Shown in pieces: positions 17,554 to 25,417 of a stretch of 64,000 nucleotides of DNA (position 1 is its first letter; every line of letters begins with the position of its first letter). The DNA lies in NCBI RefSeq assembly GCF_028682455.1, contig NZ_JANHLD010000001.1, positions 1,116,001-1,180,000 of the forward strand. Direction: 5' to 3'. The position numbers and the translations under genes were made by a program. This DNA comes from Pseudomonas putida. Its GTDB lineage: Bacteria > Pseudomonadota > Gammaproteobacteria > Pseudomonadales > Pseudomonadaceae. The notes below the pieces were generated by a model, which worked only from the letters and a program-made list of their open reading frames with translations, did no database searches and had not been told where the DNA came from.

Positions 17554-18471
17554 TCAGCGGCGGGCTGAAAGCTGCTGCGGCGCTAGAAATGCATCATGGA
17601 AGTAGTTTCGAAACGCACTCATCGCCGGGCTGAACTCCCGCTCCCGGTGCCAGGCCAATCCCACACTCATCGGCGTCACCTTGTCGGTAATCGTCAGGGT
17701 TTCGATCCGTTTGCCTTCCAGCGACCAGGGCCGGTGCACCAGGTCCGAGAGTATCGCCACGCCACTGCCGTTGGCCACCATGCTGCGCACCGCTTCCACC
17801 GAGCTGGTGCGCACGCGCACGTTAGGGCGTTGGTGCGCGTGTTCCCAGTAGCGCATGGCGCTTTGTTCGGCTTCATCGACGGTCAGCAGGATGTAGGGTT
17901 CCCTGGCCACGTCGGCCAGGCTGACGGCGGACTGTTCGCACAGAGGGTGGTGGCTGGGCAGCCATAGGCGGCGTTCGGAGTTGAACAGGGTTTCGGAGAC
18001 GATGTCCGGGTGGGTGAGGTTGGCGGTGAGTACCACGGCCATGTCGAACTGGCCCTGCAGCAGGCCTTGTTCGATGGATTCCCTCTCCTGCTCATGCACT
18101 TCGATGGCCACGTCCGGGTGCCAATGCCCCAGGCGTTGCAAGTGGTGGGGCAGGAAGTAGCCGATCACCGTGTAGCTGGCGGCCAGGCGCAGCAAGCCGC
18201 TGGCACGCACGTCGGGCAGCGGGCTGTTGAGGGCGTCGTCGACGCTGCGCAGGATCACGTAGGCCCGATTCAGAAAGTGCCGGCCGGCATCGGTCAGGCT
18301 CATGCCCTGGGCCGAGCGCTGGAACAGCAGGGTGCCCAGCATGGCTTCCAGCTCCTTGATGGCGGTGGTTACCGCCGATTGGGAGATGTTCAGGTGGATC
18401 GCCGCTTGCGAGATCTGGCCGATCTCGGCAGTGGCAACGAAGTAGCGCACCTGGCGCAAGGTCAGTGACAT
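17554..18471 (-). CDS. LysR family regulator, divergent from pxpA operon
   Basis: 305 residues. The N-terminal LysR winged helix starts MSLTLRQVRYFVATAEIGQISQAAIHLNIS (shown by its first and middle parts) and is followed by a linker helix and a periplasmic-binding-like effector domain (about 90-295). It starts at the ATG at 18471 with GGAG upstream. It is transcribed away from pxpA across a 125-bp gap containing a small palindrome, the classic layout for a LysR regulator of the adjacent operon; it probably responds to the substrate of the pxp enzymes. Confidence 0.87.
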   Translation of the reverse strand: MSLTLRQVRYFVATAEIGQISQAAIHLNISQSAVTTAIKELEAMLGTLLFQRSAQGMSLTDAGRHFLNRAYVILRSVDDALNSPLPDVRASGLLRLAASYTVIGYFLPHHLQRLGHWHPDVAIEVHEQERESIEQGLLQGQFDMAVVLTANLTHPDIVSETLFNSERRLWLPSHHPLCEQSAVSLADVAREPYILLTVDEAEQSAMRYWEHAHQRPNVRVRTSSVEAVRSMVANGSGVAILSDLVHRPWSLEGKRIETLTITDKVTPMSVGLAWHREREFSPAMSAFRNYFHDAFLAPQQLSARR

Positions 18472-18515
18472 GAAGGCTCCGGCCGGGCAGGTATCTGTTT
18501 TTCAGAAGATGCCCT

Positions 18516-18529
18516 ATCTGTTAATAGAT
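18516..18529. promoter_or_regulatory. candidate LysR operator, ATCT-N6-AGAT
   Basis: ATCTGTTAATAGAT lies in the divergent LysR/pxpA gap, about 45 bp from the LysR start and 68 bp from the pxpA start. A related TATCTGTTTTTCAGAAGAT lies just to its left. Assignment to the adjacent LysR protein is by position only. Confidence 0.35.
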
Positions 18530-18596
18530 CTTCCCAAGGGGTGGGGAGGAATCTAACGTGGCCTGCAGGTAGTGACAAGTGTCAGGAGCGAGCACC

Positions 18597-19355
18597 ATGC
18601 AGGCAGTAGATTTCAATTCGGACATGGGCGAAGGCTTTGGTCCGTGGACCATCGGCGATGGCGTCGACAATGAGCTGATGGGCTTCATCAGTTCGGCCAA
18701 CATCGCCACCGGTTTTCATGCCGGCGACCCCGGCACCATGCGCCGCACGGTCGAGCAGGCCAAGCGCCTGGGCGTGGCGGTCGGCGCGCATCCGGGCTTT
18801 CGCGACCTGGTCGGTTTCGGCCGCCGGCACATCAACGCGCCGGCCCAGGAGCTGGTCGACGACATGTTGTATCAGTTGGGTGCCCTGCGCGAACTCGCCC
18901 GGGTCCAGGGCGTTGCGCTGCAGCACATCAAGCCCCACGGCGCGCTGTACATGCACCTGGCCCGGGACGAAGAAGCGGCGCGCTTGCTGGTGGAGAACCT
19001 GCAGCGCCTGGAGCCTGAGCTGTTGCTGTACTGCATGCCCGGCTCGGTGATCTGGCGGGTTGCCAACGAGCTCGGCCAACCGGTGATCCGCGAGTTCTAC
19101 GCCGACCGCGAATACGATCTCAGCGGCTCCATCGTCTTTACCCGGAACGTGCGTGCCTACGACCCCGCCCAGGTGGCGGCGCGGGTGTTGCGTGCCTGCC
19201 AGGAAGGCGTGGTGCGCACGGTCGAGGGGGAAGACCTGGCGATCGAGTTCGACTCCATCTGCTTGCACAGCGACACGCCCGGTGCCCTGGCGCTGGTCGA
19301 AGCCACGCGCAAGGCGCTCGACAGCGCGGGGATCATCGTGCGCGCGCCGCGCTGA
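18597..19355 (+). CDS. pxpA: 5-oxoprolinase subunit A, LamB/YcsF family
   Basis: 252-residue LamB/YcsF protein. It starts [15 protein letters not shown], the family signature, with HPGFRD (about 62-67), KPHGALY and a conserved C-terminal CLHSDTPGA. In PxpABC it is the subunit that, with PxpBC and ATP, opens 5-oxoproline to glutamate. The length equals E. coli PxpA (about 244). AGGAG precedes the ATG at 18597. It is first in a five-gene operon with BCCP, biotin carboxylase, pxpB and pxpC, so the substrate may be carboxylated before PxpA acts. Confidence 0.9.
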   Translation: MQAVDFNSDMGEGFGPWTIGDGVDNELMGFISSANIATGFHAGDPGTMRRTVEQAKRLGVAVGAHPGFRDLVGFGRRHINAPAQELVDDMLYQLGALRELARVQGVALQHIKPHGALYMHLARDEEAARLLVENLQRLEPELLLYCMPGSVIWRVANELGQPVIREFYADREYDLSGSIVFTRNVRAYDPAQVAARVLRACQEGVVRTVEGEDLAIEFDSICLHSDTPGALALVEATRKALDSAGIIVRAPR

Positions 19356-19448
19356 ATCCGGGGCAAGCACCCAGTGCCAACGTCGCCGGGGGCTGCCCAC
19401 CCATTTTTTTTGCCTGCCTTTCTACAACTAATTCCAAGAGGAACAGAC

Positions 19449-19694
19449 ATGGCCGAACACACTGTTATCACTCCATTGCCCGGCACCTTCTACCGCAAGG
19501 CCACCCCTGATTCGGCGGTCTACGTCGAGGAAGGGGCGCAGGTCAGCGCCGACACCGTGATTGGCCTGATCGAAGTCATGAAGCAGTTTTCCGAACTGAC
19601 CGCGGGGGCGGCAGGGCGGCTCGGCGCCTTCCTGGTGGAAGACGGCGACCCGGTGGAACCGGGTCAGGTCATCGCAACGCTCGACCCAGCGTGA
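19449..19694 (+). CDS. biotin carboxyl carrier protein, short AccB-type
   Basis: 81 residues, essentially a bare biotinyl domain: ITPLPGTFYRK, then the biotinylation loop IEVMKQF with Lys45 (the usual motif is EAMKM), then DPVEPGQVIATLDPA. It lacks the N-terminal half of the AccB of fatty-acid synthesis, so it is a dedicated carrier for this operon. Preceded by GAGG at 19438-19441. It lies 93 bp after pxpA and 10 bp before the biotin carboxylase gene. Confidence 0.87.
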   Translation: MAEHTVITPLPGTFYRKATPDSAVYVEEGAQVSADTVIGLIEVMKQFSELTAGAAGRLGAFLVEDGDPVEPGQVIATLDPA

Positions 19695-19704
19695 GGGCGT
19701 GATC

Positions 19705-21078
19705 ATGACGCAAGCCATTCGTAAGTTACTGGTCGCCAACCGTGGCGAAATTGCCGTGCGGATCATCCATGCCGCCAAGGCCCTGGGCATTCCCACCGTG
19801 GCCGCCTGCAGCGAGGCGGATATCGACTCCCAGGCCGCGCGCCTGGCGGACGAAGTGCATATCCTCGGCCCGTCCCGTGCCGACAAGAGCTACCTCAATG
19901 TCGAGGCCTTGCTCGGCGCCTTGCAGGTCACCGGTGCCAATGCGGTACATCCCGGGTATGGCTTTCTTTCGGAGAATGCCGACTTTGCCGAGGCGGTGCT
20001 CGCCGCCGGCGCGATTTTTGTCGGCCCCAGCCCGCAGACTATCCGGCGCATGGGCGACAAGGCCGAGGCGCGGCGCACGGCACAAGAGGCTGGTGTACCC
20101 GTGGTGCCGGGCTCGCCCGGTGAGCTGTTCGACGTCGATTCGGCTCTTGAGGCTGCCGAGTCCGTTGGCTACCCGTTGCTGATCAAAGCCTCGGCCGGTG
20201 GCGGCGGGCGTGGTATTCGCCTGGCGGAAAACGCCCAGCAATTGAGTGAAGAGTTTCCTCGCTCCCAACGCGAGGCCCAGGCTGCATTCGGCAATGGCGC
20301 GGTGTACCTGGAACGCTTTATCAGCAAGGCGCGGCACATCGAAGTCCAGGTGTTGGGCGATGGCAAGAACGCCGTGCACCTGTTCGAACGTGAGTGTTCA
20401 CTGCAGCGTCGGCGGCAGAAGATCTTTGAAGAGGCGCCGTCGCCGGCGCTGAATCAGCAGCAGCGCGAAACGCTCTGCGCCAGTGCGGTGCGCCTGACCG
20501 AAGCCCTCGGCTACACCGGTGCCGGGACGCTGGAATACTTGTATGACGACGTCACCGGCGAGTTCTTCTTCATCGAGATGAACACGCGGATTCAGGTCGA
20601 GCACCCGGTCAGCGAGTTGATCACCGGTATCGACCTGGTCCAGGCGATGCTGCGCATTGCCGGTGGCGAACCGCTGGGATTGAGGCAAAGTGACATCCAG
20701 TTGAACGGCGCCGCCCTGCAGATGCGCCTGAACGCCGAAGACCCATCCCGGGACTTCTTCCCCAGCCCCGGGCAGGTAGACACGCTGATCTGGCCGCAAG
20801 GGGAGGGCGTCCGGGTCGATAGCCATCTCTATCAGGGTTACCGCGTGCCGCCTTACTATGACTCCCTGTTGGCCAAGTTGATCGTCCATGGCAGCGACCG
20901 TGCCCAGGCATTGGCCCGTGCGCGCCTGGCGGTGGAGCAGACCACGCTCACCGGCATGGCCAGCACCTTGTCGCTGCACGGCGAACTGCTGCAGCAACCC
21001 TGGTTGCACAGCGCCGATTTTCATACCGGCACCCTCGAAACCTGGCTGGCCGAGCGCCGCAGCGGAGGTAACGCATGA
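19705..21078 (+). CDS. biotin carboxylase, AccC-type
   Basis: 457 residues. The N-terminal domain begins KLLVANRGEIAVRI; the ATP-grasp has the Gly-rich loop KASAGGGGRGIR (about 155-166), the metal/catalytic region EMNTRIQVEHPVSE (about 290-303) and a C-terminal domain. It carboxylates the biotin on the upstream carrier with ATP and bicarbonate. A GTG two codons earlier (19699) is an alternative start. It overlaps pxpB by 4 nt. A second AccC-type gene inside a pxp operon points to a dedicated biotin-dependent carboxylase rather than acetyl-CoA carboxylase. Confidence 0.9.
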   Translation: MTQAIRKLLVANRGEIAVRIIHAAKALGIPTVAACSEADIDSQAARLADEVHILGPSRADKSYLNVEALLGALQVTGANAVHPGYGFLSENADFAEAVLAAGAIFVGPSPQTIRRMGDKAEARRTAQEAGVPVVPGSPGELFDVDSALEAAESVGYPLLIKASAGGGGRGIRLAENAQQLSEEFPRSQREAQAAFGNGAVYLERFISKARHIEVQVLGDGKNAVHLFERECSLQRRRQKIFEEAPSPALNQQQRETLCASAVRLTEALGYTGAGTLEYLYDDVTGEFFFIEMNTRIQVEHPVSELITGIDLVQAMLRIAGGEPLGLRQSDIQLNGAALQMRLNAEDPSRDFFPSPGQVDTLIWPQGEGVRVDSHLYQGYRVPPYYDSLLAKLIVHGSDRAQALARARLAVEQTTLTGMASTLSLHGELLQQPWLHSADFHTGTLETWLAERRSGGNA

Positions 21079-21947
21079 GCACCCCGATCCGTTACAGCTT
21101 TGGCGCAGACGAGCATTTGTTTGCCGAAGTCAGCGACAGCATGTCGCTTGAAGCCTTCTTCAAGGGCATGGCGGTGACGCGCGCGGTGGAGCGCCTGGCC
21201 CTCGATGGCGTACTGGATGTGTGCCTGGCCAATGCGTCGTTCCAGATCCGTTTCGACCCGGACCGCATTGCCCCTCAGGCACTGCTCGAAGCGGTCAAGA
21301 CCGCCGAAGCCGAGGCCGTCGCGCAACGCAGCCTGCACACGCGGATCATCGAGATTCCGGTGCTGTACAACGACCCCTGGACCCACGAAACCCTGATGCG
21401 CTTTCGCGACCGCCACCAGGACCCGAGCGTGACCGACCTGGAGTACGCCGCACGGGTCAATGGCCTGGCGGATGTCGACGCGTTCATCGCCGCCCACAGC
21501 GGTGCACCGTGGTTCGTGTCGATGGTCGGCTTCGTCGCAGGGCTGCCGTTCATGTTCCAGATGGTCGAGCGCGAGCGCCAGTTGCAGGTGCCCAAGTACC
21601 TGAGCCCACGTACCGATACGCCGAAGTTGACCCTGGGCCACGGCGGCTGTTTCGGCTGCATCTACTCGGTGCGCGGCGCCGGTGGCTACCAGATGTTCGG
21701 TGTCACGCCGGCACCGATCTACGACCCGCAGCAGAACCTGGCGTACCTCAAGGAGCACATGGTGTTCTTCCGCCCGGGCGACATCGTGCAGTTCAAGCCG
21801 ATGGATCGTGAGGCCTACGACCAGGCCGTCGCCGAAGTGGAGGCGGGACGCTTTGATCTGCGGATTCGCCCGGTGGAATTCTCGCTGGATGCATTTCTGG
21901 CCGACCCAGTCGGCTATCCCAAGTTGTTGCAGGAGGTGCTGGCATGA
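21075..21947 (+). CDS. pxpB: 5-oxoprolinase subunit B, KipI/AHS1 family
   Basis: 290-residue AHS1/KipI protein. The C-terminal half has the strongest family marks (LTLGHGGCFGCIYSVRGAGG broken here as LTLGHGGCF and GYQMFGVTPAPIYD). It is about 70 residues longer than E. coli PxpB; the extra length is mostly a segment around residues 95-140. AHS1 domains also form half of the carboxyltransferase region of urea carboxylase. The ATG at 21075 overlaps the biotin carboxylase stop by 4 nt, and its own stop overlaps pxpC likewise. Confidence 0.87.
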   Translation: MSTPIRYSFGADEHLFAEVSDSMSLEAFFKGMAVTRAVERLALDGVLDVCLANASFQIRFDPDRIAPQALLEAVKTAEAEAVAQRSLHTRIIEIPVLYNDPWTHETLMRFRDRHQDPSVTDLEYAARVNGLADVDAFIAAHSGAPWFVSMVGFVAGLPFMFQMVERERQLQVPKYLSPRTDTPKLTLGHGGCFGCIYSVRGAGGYQMFGVTPAPIYDPQQNLAYLKEHMVFFRPGDIVQFKPMDREAYDQAVAEVEAGRFDLRIRPVEFSLDAFLADPVGYPKLLQEVLA

Positions 21948-22918
21948 TCAAGGTACTCAAACCCGGCCTCGCCACCTCGGTGCAAGACCTGGGGCGCGAG
22001 GGCTACTACCACCTGGGGATCCCGCCTTCCGGCGCGCTCGATCAGTACGCCTTGAGCGCGGCCAACCAGTTGGTCGGCAACCCGGCCGGTGCGGCGGGGC
22101 TGGAATGCACGCTGCTCGGCCCCGAGCTTGAGTTCCAGCAGGATGCCCTGGTGGCAGTGTGCGGGGCGCACATGATGCCGAAGGTCGATGGCATCGACAT
22201 GCACCCCGACACCGCCTTCACGGTAAAGGCTGGGCAAGTGCTGCGTTTTGATTTTCCCAAAGCCGGCGCGCGGGCCTACCTGGCGGTCGCCGGTGGCATC
22301 GATGTGCCGGTGGTGCTCGGTAGCCGTTCGACCTATGCCCTGGGTGCGCTGGGTGGCTTTCACGGCCGCCGGCTGATTGCCGGGGACGAGTTGCCGGTGG
22401 GGGTCGCCAGTGGCAAGAGCCGGGCCGGGGCGAGCCTGCCCATGGCTTTGCGTCAGTCATTGGGTGGCGAAATCACCCTGCGCGTGGTGCCGGGCTTGTA
22501 TTACGAGCGCCTGACTGCCGCCGCGGCCGACAGCTTTTTCGCCGAAGCCTGGACCGTGGGCTCGGAAGCCGACCGTATCGGCTACCGCTTCAAGGGCGGC
22601 AGTGCGCTGAACTTTCAGCCGCGCGAGCAACCGTTCGGTGCCGGTTCCGATCCGTCGAACATCGTCGACAGCTGCTACCCGATTGGCTCGATCCAGGTCC
22701 CGGCCGGCCTCGAACCTATCGTGCTGCACCGGGATGCGGTGTCGGGTGGCGGCTACGCCATGATTGGCACGGTGATCAGCGCCGACCTCGACCTGATCGG
22801 CCAGATGCAACCCAACCAGAAGGCCCGGTTTGTTGCCGTCACCCTTGAAGAAGCGCTGGAAGCACGGCGTTCCTACAAGAAAAAACTGGCCTGCCTGAGC
22901 AAACTGTTTCCCTCCTGA
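21944..22918 (+). CDS. pxpC: 5-oxoprolinase subunit C, KipA/AHS2 family
   Basis: 324-residue AHS2/KipA protein. It starts MIKVLKPGLATSVQDLGREG, and the family motifs GIPPSGALDQYAL, NPAGAAGLE and YLAVAGGIDVP are evident. The length is slightly above E. coli PxpC (310). It pairs with PxpB; together the two correspond to the carboxyltransferase half of urea carboxylase. It is the last gene of the operon (ATGA overlap with pxpB), followed by a REP-type inverted pair. Confidence 0.9.
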   Translation: MIKVLKPGLATSVQDLGREGYYHLGIPPSGALDQYALSAANQLVGNPAGAAGLECTLLGPELEFQQDALVAVCGAHMMPKVDGIDMHPDTAFTVKAGQVLRFDFPKAGARAYLAVAGGIDVPVVLGSRSTYALGALGGFHGRRLIAGDELPVGVASGKSRAGASLPMALRQSLGGEITLRVVPGLYYERLTAAAADSFFAEAWTVGSEADRIGYRFKGGSALNFQPREQPFGAGSDPSNIVDSCYPIGSIQVPAGLEPIVLHRDAVSGGGYAMIGTVISADLDLIGQMQPNQKARFVAVTLEEALEARRSYKKKLACLSKLFPS

Positions 22919-22923
22919 TCCCT

Positions 22924-22999
22924 GGTAGGCGCGGGCTTGAATCGCGAGGCGGTGGTGTGGCTGATCACGTCATCGCAGGGCAAGCCCGCTCCTACCGGC
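22924..22999. repeat. REP-type inverted pair
   Basis: GGTAGGCGCGGGCTTG on the left is answered by CAAGCCCGCTCCTACC on the right, with about 40 bp between. This is the Pseudomonas REP/REPIN layout, just after the pxp operon. It may act as an mRNA 3' stabiliser. Confidence 0.65.
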
Positions 23000-23039
23000 G
23001 TATACTCCGCGGCCATATCAAGCGCCGGGGGAGAAGTTC

Positions 23040-23516
23040 ATGCGCCAGGTTTTGCTTATCGTTGACGTCCAATCCACATTCAGCCCACCCGAGTGGCTGG
23101 TCGACGGCGTGCGGGCGTTGTCTGCGAGGATACCTGCGGTGGCGTCGGTCGAGTTGCATGATGAGCAGGTAACGCCTTTCCAGCAGCAGCTTGGCTGGCA
23201 CCCGGCGGCCGAGGACGAAAGCCTGGTCGAGGCCGACCAGGTGTTTATCAAGCACGGCTATGGCCAGAGTGCAGAGGCCATTGCGTACTTGAAGCAGTTG
23301 GGCGTCGAGCGGGTGCTGGTCTGCGGTATCCAGACCGAAACCTGTGTGCTGGCCGCCGGCTTTGCGCTGTTCGATGCAGGGCTCAACCCGACGCTGATCA
23401 CCGACTTGACCGTCGGCTCGTCCCTGGACAGGTCTGGCCAGCTGGGGATCGACCTGTGGAAGCATCACTTCCGCCAGGTCACCACCGGTGCCGAGGTCAT
23501 CGCCGAACTGTCGTAG
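23040..23516 (+). CDS. isochorismatase-family cysteine hydrolase
   Basis: 158-residue protein with the Asp-Lys-Cys triad of the isochorismatase-like hydrolases: Asp9 in LLIVDVQ, Lys in VFIKHGYG and the nucleophile in GIQTETCV. This fold includes nicotinamidases, N-carbamoylsarcosine amidases and isochorismatases; the short length fits the YcaC/YddQ-like group with unknown amide substrates. GGGAGAAG lies close to the ATG at 23040. It is a single gene between a REP pair and the converging parA gene. Confidence 0.82.
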   Translation: MRQVLLIVDVQSTFSPPEWLVDGVRALSARIPAVASVELHDEQVTPFQQQLGWHPAAEDESLVEADQVFIKHGYGQSAEAIAYLKQLGVERVLVCGIQTETCVLAAGFALFDAGLNPTLITDLTVGSSLDRSGQLGIDLWKHHFRQVTTGAEVIAELS

Positions 23517-23546
23517 TCGCGGGGCCAGCCCGCGCCTGCAGGACGG

Positions 23547-24320
23547 TTACGCAGCACGCTCCAGGGCGCCCAACAGGTCCACGAACTCCATCGAGAGTTT
23601 GTTGCGCGGCGCCAGGCGGACCAGCGGGATGGACGCTTCGTGGGATTCGCGCATCTTCACCGAGCTGCTCAGGTAAGTCGGCAGAACGGGCAGGCCTTCG
23701 GCGAGCAACTGGTCGATCAGGGTTTGATGAAGGGTGGTCCGACCGGAGAACTGGTTCACCACGATCCCCTCGAGAAGCAGCGACTCGTTGTGGTCGAAGC
23801 GCAGGTCCTCGACCTGGGCGATCACGCTATACAGCGCCTGGCGGGAAAAGCTGTCGCAATCGAAGGGAATGAGCAGCCTGTCGGCCGCCACCAGGGCACT
23901 GAACGTATAGAAGTTCAGCGAGGGCGGGGTATCGATATAGATGCGTTCGTAGTCTTGCGAAAGCTCGACCAGCAACCGGCGTAGCTTGTTGACTTTGAAC
24001 TTGCTCTCAAGCTTGGGCTGGATGTCTGTCAGGTCTGGGCTGGCGGTCACCAGGTGGAGGTTGTCGTACGCCGTTTCGGTGATGGTCACGCGGGATTTCT
24101 TGCTCGCAGGTCCGCTGGACAAGGTCTGCTTGAAAAAGTCGGTGATACCGGACGGGATGTCGTTGTCGAGAAGACCCGTGAGGTAATGCGTTGAGTTTGC
24201 CTGAGGGTCGAGGTCGACCAACAGTGTCCGGTATCCCTCGGCGGCACTGACTGCGGCGAGGTTGCACGCAATGCTGGATTTACCCACTCCACCTTTCTGA
24301 TTGAATACAACTCGACGCAT
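23547..24320 (-). CDS. orphan ParA/MinD-type ATPase
   Basis: 257-residue deviant Walker ATPase with KGGVGKSS (residues 9-16), switch region [10 protein letters not shown] and Walker B-like YIDTPPSLN. It resembles plasmid/chromosomal ParA proteins that pattern DNA, polar or chemosensory cargo. No parB gene or parS-like cluster is beside it, and it is not next to an origin region. AAGGAT lies upstream of the ATG at 24320. Its cargo cannot be inferred from the neighbours (isochorismatase-type hydrolase and SDR). Confidence 0.85.
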   Translation of the reverse strand: MRRVVFNQKGGVGKSSIACNLAAVSAAEGYRTLLVDLDPQANSTHYLTGLLDNDIPSGITDFFKQTLSSGPASKKSRVTITETAYDNLHLVTASPDLTDIQPKLESKFKVNKLRRLLVELSQDYERIYIDTPPSLNFYTFSALVAADRLLIPFDCDSFSRQALYSVIAQVEDLRFDHNESLLLEGIVVNQFSGRTTLHQTLIDQLLAEGLPVLPTYLSSSVKMRESHEASIPLVRLAPRNKLSMEFVDLLGALERAA

Positions 24321-24437
24321 GAGGCGCTTGATCCTTGAGTAAGGCTACGACTGAATGAAAAATCAGGAGCAGTCCTTAATTTATTACCAAGATGTTTCAG
24401 AATTAAGTCACTTATCCAGAATCCTCCTGACCTCGTC

Positions 24438-24509
24438 TGTAGGAGCGGGCTTGCCCCGCGATAAGGCAGATGCCGCCCACGCAAATCGCTGGGCAAACCC
24501 GCTCCCACC
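24438..24509. repeat. REP-type inverted pair
   Basis: TGTAGGAGCGGGCTTGCCCC (left arm) and GGGCAAACCCGCTCCCACC (right arm) face each other across about 28 bp in the gap upstream of parA and downstream of the SDR gene. Confidence 0.7.
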
Positions 24510-24526
24510 AAGTTCGGTGCAAGGCG

Positions 24527-25321
24527 TCAGGCCAATGTGTCCACCACACCTCCATCCACACGCAAGGCTGCACCCGTTGTCGCCGATGCCTGCCGGGAGG
24601 CCACATAGACCACCAGGCTGGCCACTTCATCGACCGTCGACGCCCGCTGAATGATCGAGCTTGGGCGGTGCTCCATGACGAAGGCGGCGGCGCATTCTTC
24701 CAGTGATCTTCCGCTCTCGGCGACCTCGTCCTTGAGCATGTGCGCCACCCCCTCGGACAAGGTCGGGCCGGGCAGTACCGCGTTGACCGTTACGCCGGTC
24801 CCCGCCAGTCGTTTGGCCAGCCCGCGGGAAACCGAGAGGTTGGCGGTCTTGGTGAAGCCGTAGTGGATCATGTCGGCCGGGATGTTCAGTGCCGATTCCG
24901 AGGAAATGAACACGATGCGGCCCCATTTGCGCTCGACCATGGCCTCGGCATAGGCCCGCGACAACCGTACCCCGGACATCACGTTGACATCGAAGAACTG
25001 TTGCCAGGTGTCGTCCGGCGTGTCGAAGAAGTCTTGCGGGCCGTAGATGCCGACGTTGTTGATCAGGATGTCCACCCGTGGCACCTGCGCAACCAGCTGC
25101 GTGCAGCCGTCGGCATTGCCGACATCGGCGCTCACGCCGCCTACCTTGGCAGCAGCGAATGACTGCTTGATGGAAGCCACCGCAGCGTCTACCGCTGACT
25201 GGCCTCGGCCATTGACGATGACCTCGGCGCCAGCCTCGGCAAGGCCCTTGGCGATGGCGAATCCGATACCCGTAGTGGAGCCCGTTACCAGGGCGATCTT
25301 GCCGCTCAAATCGATTTTCAT
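24527..25321 (-). CDS. short-chain dehydrogenase/reductase
   Basis: 264-residue classical SDR. It has the cofactor motif TGSTTGIG (13-20), NNVG, and a catalytic Ser-Tyr-x3-Lys set in ISSESALNIP and YGFTK. The residue pattern after strand 2 (NGRGQ) is compatible with NADP. The substrate is unknown; SDRs of this length are commonly annotated as 3-oxoacyl reductases without evidence. It is monocistronic and flanked by a REP pair. Confidence 0.88.
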   Translation of the reverse strand: MKIDLSGKIALVTGSTTGIGFAIAKGLAEAGAEVIVNGRGQSAVDAAVASIKQSFAAAKVGGVSADVGNADGCTQLVAQVPRVDILINNVGIYGPQDFFDTPDDTWQQFFDVNVMSGVRLSRAYAEAMVERKWGRIVFISSESALNIPADMIHYGFTKTANLSVSRGLAKRLAGTGVTVNAVLPGPTLSEGVAHMLKDEVAESGRSLEECAAAFVMEHRPSSIIQRASTVDEVASLVVYVASRQASATTGAALRVDGGVVDTLA

Positions 25322-25417
25322 GGCCTGTATCTCGTAGCGAGGGGGTGTCTGAAATCTAGCAGTATTGCCTGGCGACGATCATCGCCGCGCACGGGCCCGG
25401 CTTGCGGCAGGTGGCAT

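Noticed and set aside
19449..21078. Calling these the acetyl-CoA carboxylase accB/accC genes
   Set aside because: The carrier is only a bare biotinyl domain and both genes lie inside a pxp operon, so a separate carboxylase is more likely.
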